Below, one piece after another: positions 46,557-55,060 of a DNA stretch of 64,000 nucleotides. Positions within the stretch are counted from its first letter, which is position 1. Every line of letters begins with the position of its first letter. The DNA lies in contig NZ_JANUHA010000004.1 in NCBI RefSeq assembly GCF_024753255.1, forward strand, positions 289,547-353,546, read 5' to 3'. The notes below the pieces were generated by a model. The model ran no database searches. It was not told the origin of the DNA and saw only the letters and a list, made by a program, of their open reading frames with translations. The stretch is from Massilia agri. GTDB lineage: Bacteria > Pseudomonadota > Gammaproteobacteria > Burkholderiales > Burkholderiaceae_D. The position numbers and the translations under genes were made by a program.

Positions 46557-46833
46557 CATTTGCGCGACGCGCACGCTTGAGAGCGTACAAATTGGCATTA
46601 CGCTATTATTTTCGCGCCTGCTTCGCCGATTACTGCGCGCTTCCTGGAAGAATTGTTGTGGGTATGTTGAATCGCCCCACGAAGATTGCAGAGCCGGCCC
46701 ATTCGGCGCACACTGGAACGCAGTTACCTGCCGTGGCGCGTGCCAGCTGCGGTCCGCGCTTGAGGTTTCTCATAGGCACCATGTTCCACTGAAGTAATCT
46801 TGATCGGACTTCAGTCTGTCGTAGGGGGTAATC
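46557..46833. other. Intergenic, 277 bp, nothing firm
   Basis: A short AT-richer stretch near 46590-46620 may hold a promoter of the small Cys4 protein gene, but no -35/-10 pair with correct spacing was found. No gene or RNA is supported. Confidence 0.4.
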
Positions 46834-47049
46834 TTGGAAACGACACAGGAAAGTTTTCCGGACAATGGGCTGGCGACCGAGCCGGTGCTTGCGGCTGCGA
46901 CCGGTGTTGCCACAGGCATGCCAGCCAGACTGAGCCTGCCTGCCAAGGGATCGTGCTGGTATTGCGAGAAGCCGCTCGACAGCGTACGCCGTTTCTGCGG
47001 CAAGGGCTGTGCCGATTCCTTCGACGAAGAAGCGGAATTTACCCGCTGA
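46834..47049 (+). CDS. Small Cys4 putative zinc-binding protein
   Basis: A 71-aa protein with an unstructured N-terminal half and a C-terminal knuckle CWYC-x10-CGKGC (Cys41, 44, 55, 59), which fits a zinc ribbon or zinc knuckle. TTG start, preceded by AGGGGGT at good distance. Its last 11 bp overlap the end of the convergent Hpt gene. I do not recognise a named family; the four cysteines and ribosome-binding site support it as real. Confidence 0.62.
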   Translation: METTQESFPDNGLATEPVLAAATGVATGMPARLSLPAKGSCWYCEKPLDSVRRFCGKGCADSFDEEAEFTR

Positions 47050-47671
47050 ACAGGCCTGTACGGCCGGCGAGTTCCGGCCGCAGCATGCGCAGCGCGCCTT
47101 CGAAGTCGAAGCACGCCACCGCCGCCTGCAGCTGCGCCATGCGCGCCGCGCCCAGCAGGGCGCGCAATCCTGCGCCGTGTCTTTCGACGAGATCCTGCGC
47201 CGCGCTGTCGCCGAGATCGAGCAGCGCGCACAGCTGCGACAGCTCCGCTTCGCTCAATGCCGGCGCCGGGGCGGTGTCGCGCGCCGCGGGCGCCGCCAGC
47301 AGGGTATCGAGTTGCGCCATCACGCGCGCCAGTTCCGCGTCCAGCGAATCGAAGATCTGCGCCTCGGGCATGTGGCCCGCGCGCAGGACCTGTTCGGCCT
47401 GCGCCGCCTGTTGCCGCAGGCCGCGTGCCTCGATCATCGCGGCCGCGCCCTTGAGCGTGTGCGCGAGGCGCTGGGCCAACGCCAGGTCGCCGGCAACGGC
47501 AGCCAGGCGCACGCGCGCCACGCTGTCGCGGTAGTCGCCGCGAAAGCGCGCCAGCACGCGCAGGAACATCTCGCGGTCGCCCATCATCCTTTCCAGGCCG
47601 GCCGCGTAGTCGAGCGCGGCCTCCCGGCCGCCGGCGAGGGGTAGGGTGCTCACCGCGTCGTAAACGACCAT
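47039..47671 (-). CDS. Hpt-domain phosphotransfer protein
   Basis: A 210-aa cytoplasmic protein. Residues about 20-125 form a histidine phosphotransfer four-helix domain with LAHTLKGAAAMIEARGL, where His71 is the phospho-acceptor. The remainder is helical, with a second Leu/Ala-rich part but no second His motif. The frame is entered by an ATG at 47671, 22 bp inside the CAP-protein gene, or by a GTG at 47653 that overlaps its stop (GTGA); I cannot decide. No histidine kinase or receiver gene is adjacent. Confidence 0.78.
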   Translation of the reverse strand: MVVYDAVSTLPLAGGREAALDYAAGLERMMGDREMFLRVLARFRGDYRDSVARVRLAAVAGDLALAQRLAHTLKGAAAMIEARGLRQQAAQAEQVLRAGHMPEAQIFDSLDAELARVMAQLDTLLAAPAARDTAPAPALSEAELSQLCALLDLGDSAAQDLVERHGAGLRALLGAARMAQLQAAVACFDFEGALRMLRPELAGRTGLFSG

Positions 47672-48618
47672 GCCCGGGTGACCGGGGCGCCGTTCACCGT
47701 GCCGGTGAAGCTGACGTCGTAGGTGGTGGCGGCGCGCAGCGGCGCCAGCGGGACGATCGCGGCCGCGGTGCGCTCCGAAGTGCCGCCCGAGGGGTAGACC
47801 GGCTGCACCTGCAGGTTGGCGCCGCCGCGCGGTCGCACCGTGAAGGTTTGCACGGTGACCGGCGCGTCGATGTTGGCGTGCACGCTGATCGGGTAGCCGA
47901 CTTCGTTCTGGTTCGGCACCGGGTCGGGTTGCTCGGTGTCGCTCATGAAGTTCGGCGTTACCTGGGTCTGGCCGCTGAAGGGCCAGGTAACGATGGCGTT
48001 GGCGGCGATGCCGGGGCCGAAGCCGTTGCGGGTGGCGAAATCGGCGGTGAAGTAGTTGTAGCGGTTGCTCGCGGTGGCCGCGCCGGTGCCGATCTCGCGG
48101 AACTTCGGCTCGAACATGACGAAGCGGTGGTAGATCGCGGTGACCAGTTCCTCGGCCATGAAGAAGCCGCTGCTGTTGGTCGTCCCCGAGATCACTTCGC
48201 CATAGGCGTAGCCCGAGGTGCCCAGGTTGTAGCCGGCCGCTTTCAGGCGGTCGCCCAGCGTGGCGCCCGTGAAGCCGGGACGGCCGGCGACCTGGTCGTG
48301 GCTCATCAGGTTGTTGGTGCGCAGGTATTCGGAGTGGCCCTGGGCCGCATTGTTGATCAGCGCATTTTCCGTCACGGCGGGCACGCCGAGCTGGCTGCGG
48401 CGGTAGTTGATCCAGTTACGGCCGTCGACGGCGATATTGTTGGTCAGGGCCGGCGCACTGGCGTCGGGCGCGACCGTGCCCGGCGACGGGGTGTTCGCTA
48501 CCGGGGTGCCGACGATGCCGCCGTTGTTGTCATCGCCGCCTCCACCGCCGCAGGCGGACAAGGTCGACACGACCACCAGCGCGGCGATGAGGGGACGCCA
48601 GCGAGGCACATAGCTCAT
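47650..48618 (-). CDS. CAP/SCP-domain lipoprotein
   Basis: A 322-aa lipoprotein with lipobox STLSACGG (Cys23), followed by Gly/Asp- and Pro/Thr-rich linkers. The CAP domain (about 65-200) has NNAAQGHSEYLRTNNLMSHDQ, with the His pair that typically binds a divalent ion, and ELVTAIYHRFVMFEPKFREIGTG. A C-terminal beta-rich region, RPRGGANLQ...AWSFTT, resembles a fibronectin or CARDB-like module. Bacterial CAP proteins are exported and of mostly unknown role. The Hpt gene follows on the same strand. Confidence 0.85.
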   Translation of the reverse strand: MSYVPRWRPLIAALVVVSTLSACGGGGGDDNNGGIVGTPVANTPSPGTVAPDASAPALTNNIAVDGRNWINYRRSQLGVPAVTENALINNAAQGHSEYLRTNNLMSHDQVAGRPGFTGATLGDRLKAAGYNLGTSGYAYGEVISGTTNSSGFFMAEELVTAIYHRFVMFEPKFREIGTGAATASNRYNYFTADFATRNGFGPGIAANAIVTWPFSGQTQVTPNFMSDTEQPDPVPNQNEVGYPISVHANIDAPVTVQTFTVRPRGGANLQVQPVYPSGGTSERTAAAIVPLAPLRAATTYDVSFTGTVNGAPVTRAWSFTTR

Positions 48619-48758
48619 TTTGCAACTCCTGTCAATACGTCGGAACCAGGCGACATTCTAGAGCAAAACGCCCTGGTATGCGGAACGCATGTGCTGCGGA
48701 ACCTCGCCTTATTTCCCTGCCTGTAGAATATGGCATCTTTCCCTTGCCGAGCTTTCAA

Positions 48759-49538
48759 TTGAAGCCATCCAGCCAGCAGCGCCTCGCGCGCGCCAAGTTT
48801 GCCCTGCCCAGTTTCGTGACGCTGCTGTCGATCGCCTGCGGCTTCGGCAGCATCGTCATCTCGGTGGACAACGCCCATATCGGCGCCCCCGACGACTACC
48901 GCCTGGCGGCGATCCTGCTGGTGCTGGCCGGCGTCTTCGATGCGCTGGACGGTTTCGTCGCGCGCGCCACCAACACCCAGTCCAGCTTCGGGGTGCAGCT
49001 CGACTCGATCGCCGACGTGATGAACTTCGGCTGCGCCCCCGGCCTGCTGCTCTACTGCTACGGCTTCGCCCAGATGAGCGCCGCGCACCCGACCCTGGTG
49101 CGCATGGGCGGCCTGGCCTGCTTCATTTTCGTTGCCTGCGGCGCGCTGCGCCTGGCGCGCTTCAACGTCATGGTCGGCCGCACCGATCCGCGTTATTTCG
49201 TGGGCATGCCGATCACCGCGGGCGCGGCCTGCGTGGCCTCGGTGGTGGTGGCCTGGCCGGATCCGGCGACCACGATGGCGCAATGCTTCGCCATCATCGC
49301 CCTGATGGTGGCGGTGGGTACCCTGATGGTGTCGACCGTCCGCTTCCCCAGCTCGAAGCACCCGCGCGGCAAGGTGATGCTGGCGCTGCTGGCGGTCTGC
49401 CTGGTGCTGCTGCTTCTCTTGCAGACCCGCTTCTTCGTGCTCTTCTTCCTGCTCTACGTGTGCGCGACCCTGCTGCTGAACATCGCCTGGCGCATGGGTT
49501 GGGAAGGTATCGCGCGCCCGAAGGTCTACGAGGACTAG
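48759..49538 (+). CDS. pssA: CDP-alcohol phosphatidyltransferase, PssA-like
   Basis: A 259-aa inner-membrane enzyme with the CDP-alcohol signature DGFVARATNTQSSFGVQLDS then IAD, i.e. DG-x2-AR-x8-G-x3-D-x3-D, near residues 57-80. PssA makes phosphatidylserine from CDP-diacylglycerol and serine; this is the nearest fit. The TTG at 48759 (MKPSSQQRLARAKFALPS) is the most likely start, because a TAGAAT -10 at 48724-48729 leaves no room for the ATG at 48678. Its stop TAG overlaps the left end of a dispersed repeat. The exact head-group substrate is not certain. Confidence 0.82.
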   Translation: MKPSSQQRLARAKFALPSFVTLLSIACGFGSIVISVDNAHIGAPDDYRLAAILLVLAGVFDALDGFVARATNTQSSFGVQLDSIADVMNFGCAPGLLLYCYGFAQMSAAHPTLVRMGGLACFIFVACGALRLARFNVMVGRTDPRYFVGMPITAGAACVASVVVAWPDPATTMAQCFAIIALMVAVGTLMVSTVRFPSSKHPRGKVMLALLAVCLVLLLLLQTRFFVLFFLLYVCATLLLNIAWRMGWEGIARPKVYED

Positions 49539-49638
49539 TAGGGTGGTCGGGTCTCCCGACCGCGCGTTCAACTCCCGGATGCCTGGTGGCTGTGCAAACC
49601 GGAGCTGAACGCGCGGTCGGCGAAGCCGACCACCCTAC
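49538..49638. repeat. GTAGGGTG dispersed repeat, intact 101-bp palindromic copy
   Basis: Perfect 13-bp terminal inverted repeats GTAGGGTGGTCGG/CCGACCACCCTAC (49538-49550, 49626-49638), with an inner pair GACCGCGCGTTCA/TGAACGCGCGGTC. It fills the gap between pssA and the CsoR-family gene exactly, and both genes read the terminal TAG as their stop. Confidence 0.85.
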
Positions 49639-49946
49639 GCGAATTTGTCGAGCAGCGCGGCCAGTTGGGCAGCCCGGGCCTGCGCATCTTCCAAATCGGC
49701 TGCGTTCAAGGACTGGGTCTGGATGGCGCTGGTGAGCAGCTGCACGAAGGAGCGGTCGAGCGCCTTGCGCGCCGCCGCCATCTGCTGGGCCACCGCGTCG
49801 ATGTCGGACGGCTCGGCAGCCAGCGCCACCAGCTTCTGCACCCCGCGCAGCTGGCCTTCGATGCGCGCCAGCCGGTTCAGCAGGTCCTTCTTCTGCTGGG
49901 CGGTGAGGGCGCTGCCCTCGACGATCTTCAGCGCGCCGTCGGCCAT
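49635..49946 (-). CDS. CsoR/RcnR-family regulator without Cys or His
   Basis: A 103-aa helical protein with the family signature LLNRLARIEGQLRGVQKL (residues 22-39). The metal or formaldehyde sites of CsoR, RcnR and FrmR need Cys near 35-36 and His/Cys near 60-65; here there is not a single Cys or His in the whole protein, so it cannot use those ligands. It may sense another small molecule or act without ligand. It is followed by a reductase on the other side of a small gap; 21 bp separate it from the YdhF-like gene upstream on the same strand. Confidence 0.8.
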   Translation of the reverse strand: MADGALKIVEGSALTAQQKKDLLNRLARIEGQLRGVQKLVALAAEPSDIDAVAQQMAAARKALDRSFVQLLTSAIQTQSLNAADLEDAQARAAQLAALLDKFA

Positions 49947-49967
49947 TGCCGTTCCCCCTCAGTGTAC

Positions 49968-50879
49968 TCAGGCCACTTCGTGCCCGCGCGCGGCGCGCAG
50001 GATGTGGAACCAGTCCTCGCGCGCCAGGTGCATGCCGGCGCCGATGACGGCTTCGCGGATCGCCTCGATGCGGCCGGTGCCGGTGAGCGGGATCGGGCGG
50101 CTCGGCAGCGTCATGATCCAGGCGAACAGCACGCTGGCGAAGGGCTGCTGCATGCGGTCGGCGATTTCCTGGATGACCGCGCGCACGTTGCTTGCTTTCG
50201 CATCGTTCGAGGTGAACAGGCGCCCGCCGCCCAAGGGTGACCACACCATGGGCGCGATGCGCAGGTCCTGCAGGCCGTCGAAGGTTTCGTCGAACATCGG
50301 ATCGACGAACATCGGCGAGAACTCGACCTGGTTGGTGGCCAGCGGGATGCGGCGGTTCAGGCATTCGAACTGGTGGCGCGTGAAGTTCGAGACGCCCACG
50401 TGCCGCACCTTGCCCGCATCGATCAGGCGGGTGAAGGCTTCGGCGATCTCGTCGAAGTCCATCAGCGGATCGGGGCGGTGGATCAGCAGCAGGTCGAGGT
50501 GATCGGTGCCCAGCTGGCGCAGCGATTCCTCGGCGGATGCAAGGATGTGGGTGGCCGTGGTGTCGTAGTGCTGGATGCCGTGTTGCGGGCGTTTCGGCGA
50601 CAGCAGCTTGATGCCGCACTTGCTTACCAGTTCGATGCGGTCACGCAGGGAAGGCTGGGCGCGCAGGGCTTCGCCGAACACGCCTTCGACGCCGTAGTCG
50701 CCGTAGATGTCGGCATGGTCGAAGCTCGTCACACCCATCTCGAGGCACTGCTCGATGAAGGCCACGCGCTGCTGGACCGACATGCCCCATTCGTTCATGC
50801 GCCACATGCCGGCGACGATGCGGGACAGCGTCGGGCCATTGTCGCGGGTGGTGATGCGGGGGCAGTGCAGTGTCGCCAT
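49968..50879 (-). CDS. ydhF: Aldo/keto reductase, YdhF-like
   Basis: A 303-aa NADPH-dependent (beta/alpha)8 reductase. Catalytic Asp/Tyr region FDHADIYGDYGVEGVFGEAL (Asp55, Tyr58), Lys in SKCGI, His in LLLIHRPDPLMD, and GVSNFTRHQF. The overall match to E. coli YdhF is close, including RLATN/SPMF and the GxGRIE-cofactor region. Ribosome-binding site AAGGA at the ATG at 50879. The physiological substrate of YdhF is unknown. Confidence 0.92.
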   Translation of the reverse strand: MATLHCPRITTRDNGPTLSRIVAGMWRMNEWGMSVQQRVAFIEQCLEMGVTSFDHADIYGDYGVEGVFGEALRAQPSLRDRIELVSKCGIKLLSPKRPQHGIQHYDTTATHILASAEESLRQLGTDHLDLLLIHRPDPLMDFDEIAEAFTRLIDAGKVRHVGVSNFTRHQFECLNRRIPLATNQVEFSPMFVDPMFDETFDGLQDLRIAPMVWSPLGGGRLFTSNDAKASNVRAVIQEIADRMQQPFASVLFAWIMTLPSRPIPLTGTGRIEAIREAVIGAGMHLAREDWFHILRAARGHEVA

Positions 50880-50933
50880 CGGTTCGAGTCCTTTCGTTTG
50901 CTTGCAATGATTATACGGGCGTCCGCAAACGAA

Positions 50934-50964
50934 AAGCCCGTCCGGCTTGCGCACGGACGGGCTT
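50934..50964 (-). terminator. Terminator of the DD-carboxypeptidase gene
   Basis: 11-bp stem AAGCCCGTCCG/CGGACGGGCTT (50934-50944 with 50954-50964), followed on the minus strand by TTCGTTTG. Confidence 0.75.
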
Positions 50965-50985
50965 CTCATTCACGCCAGGCGCGAA

Positions 50986-52131
50986 TTACTGCATCCACAG
51001 GCGCATCGCATCCCAGGCGCGGCCGAAGATGCCCGCTTCCGGCACTTCTTCCAGCGCCACCACCGGCAGTGCGATCAGCGGTTTGCCGTCGACCATCATC
51101 TTCAGGGTGCCGACCTGCGCATTGCGCGCCAGCGGGGCGACCAGCGGGTCCTTGCGCTCCAGGACCGGCTTCATCTTGCCTGCCACGCCCTTCGGCACGG
51201 TCACCAGCACGTCGCGGGTGAAGCCGAGCTTCACGTTCGCTTCCGAGCCTTTCCATACCGGCACGGTCGATACCGCCTGGCCCTTCGAGTACAGCTTGAC
51301 GGTATCGAAGTTCTGGAAGCCCCAGTTCAGGAGCTTCTGGCTTTCCTGGGTGCGCACCGCATCCGAGGCGGTGCCCAGCACCACCGAGATCAGGCGGCGC
51401 TGGCCGGCATTGCCGTTGGCACGGCGCGCCGAGGCGATCATGCTGTAGCCCGAGGAATCGGTGTGGCCGGTCTTCATGCCGTCCACGGTCGGGTCCAGCC
51501 ACAGCAGGCGGTTGCGGTTCTGCTGGGTGATCTTGTTGTAGGTGAACTGCTTGATCGAGTCGATCTTGTAGAACTGCGGGAAGTCGCGGATCACGCTGGC
51601 GGCCATGATCGACAGGTCGCTCGCGGTCGAGTAGTTGTTCGCGTCCGGCAGGCCGTGCGGGTTGGCCCAGCGCGTGTTCTTCATGCCCAGGCGCTCGGAT
51701 TCGCGGTTCATCAGGGTCACGAAGGTGCCTTCGTCGCCGGCCACCGCTTCGGCCAGGGCCACCGCGGCGTCGTTACCCGACTGGATCATCAGGCCGTGCA
51801 GCAGGTCGTTGACCGAGACCGGGACCTTGGGGTCGATGAACATCTTCGAGCTGCTCGGGTCCACTTTCCAGGCGCGGGTCGAGACGTTGACCATGGTGTC
51901 CAGCGTCAGCTTCTTGTCGCGCAGGGCGGCGAAGGTCACGTAGGCCGTCATGACCTTGGTGAGCGAAGCCGGTTCCACGCGGGCGTTCGGGTCTTGGGCG
52001 GCGATGACTTGGCCACTCGTTGCGTCGAGCAGCAGCCACGACTTGGCTGCGATGGACGGCGCCGGCACGGTCTGTGCACTGGCCGAAGCCATCAGCAGGC
52101 TGGCGGCCACGGCCGCTAACAGTTTTTTCAT
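50986..52131 (-). CDS. D-alanyl-D-alanine carboxypeptidase, PBP5/6 type
   Basis: A 381-aa low-mass PBP that trims pentapeptide side chains of peptidoglycan in the periplasm. Signal peptide MKKLLAAVAASLLMASASA; SxxK motif SLTK (Ser56, Lys59), SGN (118-120) and KTG (220-222) all in place; the C-terminal domain ends in an amphipathic GIFGRAWDAMRLWMQ that anchors the enzyme to the membrane. Complete. DacA or DacC cannot be told apart from sequence alone. Confidence 0.95.
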   Translation of the reverse strand: MKKLLAAVAASLLMASASAQTVPAPSIAAKSWLLLDATSGQVIAAQDPNARVEPASLTKVMTAYVTFAALRDKKLTLDTMVNVSTRAWKVDPSSSKMFIDPKVPVSVNDLLHGLMIQSGNDAAVALAEAVAGDEGTFVTLMNRESERLGMKNTRWANPHGLPDANNYSTASDLSIMAASVIRDFPQFYKIDSIKQFTYNKITQQNRNRLLWLDPTVDGMKTGHTDSSGYSMIASARRANGNAGQRRLISVVLGTASDAVRTQESQKLLNWGFQNFDTVKLYSKGQAVSTVPVWKGSEANVKLGFTRDVLVTVPKGVAGKMKPVLERKDPLVAPLARNAQVGTLKMMVDGKPLIALPVVALEEVPEAGIFGRAWDAMRLWMQ

Positions 52132-52236
52132 GGGAGCAATATCGTCTACAGGTTGGTGGTGGTGCGGTAGTGCGCACGGCAATACCTTACAGGAATTGCC
52201 GCAAGAGAAGAGACTAATTATAGGCCAGCAAGGGCC

Positions 52237-52866
52237 TCAAATGTCACGCCGCCACATTTGCACGACAAGATTTTTGATGTGCCCGAGCTTGCGGTGGAAG
52301 AAGTGATCAGCGCCGGGAATCACGGTTACCGGAATGTCGAGCGGGCGCGCCCACTCGAAGACTTCCTGCAGTGTGATCGTATCGTCAAGCTCTCCGTGGA
52401 TCAGGATGGTGTCGAGCGGGACTTCCGGCATCGGCCACTTGCCGGCCGCGGTGCCGACCAGCACCAGGCGCTCGGCCGGGCGGCCCTGGGCGATGAGTCG
52501 CTGCTGGAACTGGGCCTGCACGAAGGTGCCGAAGGAGAAGCCGGACAGGGCCACCGGCAGGCCCGGGTATTCCTTGACCATGTGCTGGTACATGATCTCC
52601 ATGTCATCCACCTCGCCGCGGCCCTCGTCGTGCACGCCTTCCGACTCGCCCACGCCGCGGAAGTTGAAGCGGGCAGTGGCGTAGCCGAGGGTGACGAAGG
52701 TGCGCGCCAGGGTCTGGGCCACCTTGTTTTCCATGGTGCCGCCGTAGAGCGGATGCGGGTGGGCCACCAGGGCGATGCCGCGCGGGGCGTCTTCCGGCAG
52801 GTCGAGGACGCACTGCATCTTGCCGGCGTGGCCGTCGAGGGTGAATTTATGCGAAAACTTGTTCAT
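52237..52866 (-). CDS. Alpha/beta hydrolase, small serine hydrolase type
   Basis: A 209-aa alpha/beta hydrolase. HPHPLYGGTMENKVAQTLAR near residue 36 is the oxyanion region, FNFRGVGESEG follows, nucleophile elbow SGFSFGTFVQ (Ser111), HGELDD (acid), and GADHFFHRKL (catalytic His). Such proteins are grouped with the YqiA/CC0490-type esterases; the substrate is unknown. The 2Fe-2S ferredoxin-like gene lies 16 bp upstream on the same strand, so both are likely cotranscribed. Confidence 0.9.
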   Translation of the reverse strand: MNKFSHKFTLDGHAGKMQCVLDLPEDAPRGIALVAHPHPLYGGTMENKVAQTLARTFVTLGYATARFNFRGVGESEGVHDEGRGEVDDMEIMYQHMVKEYPGLPVALSGFSFGTFVQAQFQQRLIAQGRPAERLVLVGTAAGKWPMPEVPLDTILIHGELDDTITLQEVFEWARPLDIPVTVIPGADHFFHRKLGHIKNLVVQMWRRDI

Positions 52867-52882
52867 TACGTGTGTCAGTCAA

Positions 52883-53218
52883 TCAGATCTTCAGGCGTTC
52901 CACGACCTTGCCGCCCACCAGGTGGGTGTCGATGATGTCGTCGATGTCGTCGTTGTCCACATAGGTGTACCAGGTGCCTTCCGGGTAGACCACGAGCACC
53001 GGGCCTTCCTCGCAGCGGTCGAGGCAGCCGGACTGGTTGATGCGCACCTTGCCCGCGCCGTTCAGGCCGAGTTCCTTGATGCGTTTCTTGGCGTGCTTCT
53101 GGGCCTTTTCGGCGCCGCAGTTGCCGCAGCTCTGGCGGGCATCCTTGCCTTCCCGCACATTCATGCAAAAGAATACATGGTGCTGGTAGAAGGGTTTATC
53201 TTCGGTCATGTCGCTCAT
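52883..53218 (-). CDS. Thioredoxin-like [2Fe-2S] ferredoxin
   Basis: A 111-aa protein of the NuoE-like/thioredoxin-like ferredoxin type, with the cluster ligands in two pairs: Cys18 and Cys31 (or Cys34), then Cys65 and Cys69 in QSGCLDRCEEGPVLVVYPEG. HHVFFCMNVREGKDARQSCGNCG is typical of the family. Electron partner unknown. The ATG at 53218 is used, with ATG 53209 as an alternative. Confidence 0.9.
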   Translation of the reverse strand: MSDMTEDKPFYQHHVFFCMNVREGKDARQSCGNCGAEKAQKHAKKRIKELGLNGAGKVRINQSGCLDRCEEGPVLVVYPEGTWYTYVDNDDIDDIIDTHLVGGKVVERLKI

Positions 53219-53270
53219 GTCATTGTCTCTTCGAGGTGTGCCGGGGCACATGATACGGCATTCGCCGGAG

Positions 53271-54446
53271 CTAGGCTTCCGCTGGCGGCCGCGGGTCCGG
53301 GCGGTTCAGCTTGTGCGAGGGCAGCAGCAGGAACCACAGGGCGAAGAAGGGCCAGAGCAGCGAGAGGAATTGCGCCGCTCCATTAAAGTTCAAGAACTTG
53401 CCCTGCACCCAGCCCTGCAGGGTGGAGACGAAATAGGGATTCACGGGGATCGTGTTCACCACGATCAGGCTCAGGATCAGGGTCACCACCGCCAGGCGGC
53501 GCTGCGCCACCTGGGGCGCGAACACCAGGCCGGCCAGCATGATCAGGCCGATGATGAAGCCGCCCTCGGCGCCCGGCGTCACCCAGACGAAGGCGTTATC
53601 GGGCCGGAACAGCAGCGAGCTGGCCAGGGTCTTCGTCAGCAGCGCGACGGCCAGGAAGCTCACCATCAGCAGGAAGCGCGGCGCCCCGCGGCGCACCAGG
53701 CACATCAGGGTCAGCACGGCGCCGGTCATGCCGCAGGCCGTGATGATGGTCTCGGACAGCCAGTACTGTTCCACCGTCAGGATGTCCCCGCCGGGGCGCA
53801 GCATGCCGACCAGGTCGATGTCCATGTCCAGCCAGCGCGACAGCCAGCTCGATACGATGGGCAGCACCTGGCCGTGGCCGAACAGGTAGCTCTGCGGGTA
53901 GATCTGGGCCAGCGGCCACAAGGCGACGAGCACCAGGCCCTGGCTCGCGTGCGGGGCGAACCAGCGGCGGCGCAGCTGGAACAGGCGGCTGCGGTCCAGC
54001 AGGCCGGGCGCCCACCAGGCGCCCAGGATGGCGCCGGCCAGGGTGCCGCCGGCATTCGTCACCAGGTCGAGGTTCGAGGGCACGCGGCTGGGCAGGTAGT
54101 TCTGGACGGTCTCCATCGTCCCCGTGACCAGCACGCCGGCGATCGCCGCCAGCAGCACCGCCCACACGCCGCGCACGCGCGGGTACAGGGACAGCACCAG
54201 CAGCACGCCGAAGGGGATGTAGCCGACGATGTTGACGCCGACGTCGAAGCCGGTCCAGTAGCGCGGCCAGTTCGTGTTCAGGAAGGTGAACAGGGGCAGG
54301 CCGTTGTCGCGCCAGCCGGTGAAGGGATACCAGCTGGCGTAGATGATCAGGAGCAGGTAGGCCAGCAGGGCCGCGCGCGAGATCGGCGAGCCGCGTCCTT
54401 CGCGCGGGCGTTCGCGCTGCTCGACCACGGCTTTCGGGTCGGTCAT
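53271..54446 (-). CDS. VanZ-family membrane protein
   Basis: A 391-aa membrane protein with about 10 hydrophobic helices. The VanZ region is at the N-terminus: LLAYLLLIIYASWYPFTGW, then DVGVNIVGYIPFGVLLVL and METVQNYLPSRVPSNLDLVTNAGGTLAG, including the conserved ExxQ and the (S/P)N/D residues. VanZ gives low-level teicoplanin resistance and others have unclear lipid or envelope roles. It is last in the MCE operon and its ATG overlaps the lipoprotein gene stop by 4 bp. Confidence 0.88.
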   Translation of the reverse strand: MTDPKAVVEQRERPREGRGSPISRAALLAYLLLIIYASWYPFTGWRDNGLPLFTFLNTNWPRYWTGFDVGVNIVGYIPFGVLLVLSLYPRVRGVWAVLLAAIAGVLVTGTMETVQNYLPSRVPSNLDLVTNAGGTLAGAILGAWWAPGLLDRSRLFQLRRRWFAPHASQGLVLVALWPLAQIYPQSYLFGHGQVLPIVSSWLSRWLDMDIDLVGMLRPGGDILTVEQYWLSETIITACGMTGAVLTLMCLVRRGAPRFLLMVSFLAVALLTKTLASSLLFRPDNAFVWVTPGAEGGFIIGLIMLAGLVFAPQVAQRRLAVVTLILSLIVVNTIPVNPYFVSTLQGWVQGKFLNFNGAAQFLSLLWPFFALWFLLLPSHKLNRPDPRPPAEA

Positions 54447-55060
54447 CGTTTCCGGGTGTCGACCGTCGCCAGCCAGGCCTGGATGTCGGCGGCGACGGCG
54501 TCGGTGCTGGCGGCCAGCGCGCGCGCCCCGCCCGCGGCGTCCGCGCTCGGCGCCGGCGTGGTGCGGGTGAAGGTGCGCTGGTCCAGCAGGCGGTGGTCGC
54601 TGAACAGCGAGGCGCGCAGGGTGACCTGGCCTTCGCTCTGGCCGGCGCTGGAGAAGGCATGCACGAAGTCGTCGACTTCCACGCGCAGCAGCGGCACGCC
54701 GGTGGAGGCATCGGTGGCGGACAGTACTTTCATGCCCGACTGCGACAGGCGCGCCTTCATGCGCTGGGTGACCATCTGCAGCGGATTGCTGGCCCAGCGG
54801 CTGTTGGCGTAGGTGCGCGCCTCGAGCGCGTTGGCGTAGTTCAGCCGGTAGTACATGCGCTCGTTTTCGAGCGCGGCCGGGCCGGTGGCGTCCATCACGA
54901 CGATGGCCGGCAGGGCGGCGGTGGCCGGCGCCTGCTGCGCGGCGGCCGGGCCGAAGTCGAAGGTCGTGGCTTCCTGGGTCTTGCTGCTGGCGCAGCCGGC
55001 CAGGACGAGAACGGCGGCGAGGATGGACAGGGTATTGGCGACGGTCACGGTGGTCCTCAT
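54443..55060 (-). CDS. ABC-type transport auxiliary lipoprotein (PqiC-like)
   Basis: A 205-aa outer-membrane lipoprotein with lipobox LAGC (Cys23). VVMDATGPAALENERMYYRLNY and ARTYANSRWASNPLQMVTQRM are typical of the auxiliary lipoproteins found with MCE transporters. It probably docks the periplasmic MCE protein to the outer membrane. Overlaps the MCE gene and the VanZ gene by 4 bp each. Confidence 0.87.
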   Translation of the reverse strand: MRTTVTVANTLSILAAVLVLAGCASSKTQEATTFDFGPAAAQQAPATAALPAIVVMDATGPAALENERMYYRLNYANALEARTYANSRWASNPLQMVTQRMKARLSQSGMKVLSATDASTGVPLLRVEVDDFVHAFSSAGQSEGQVTLRASLFSDHRLLDQRTFTRTTPAPSADAAGGARALAASTDAVAADIQAWLATVDTRKR

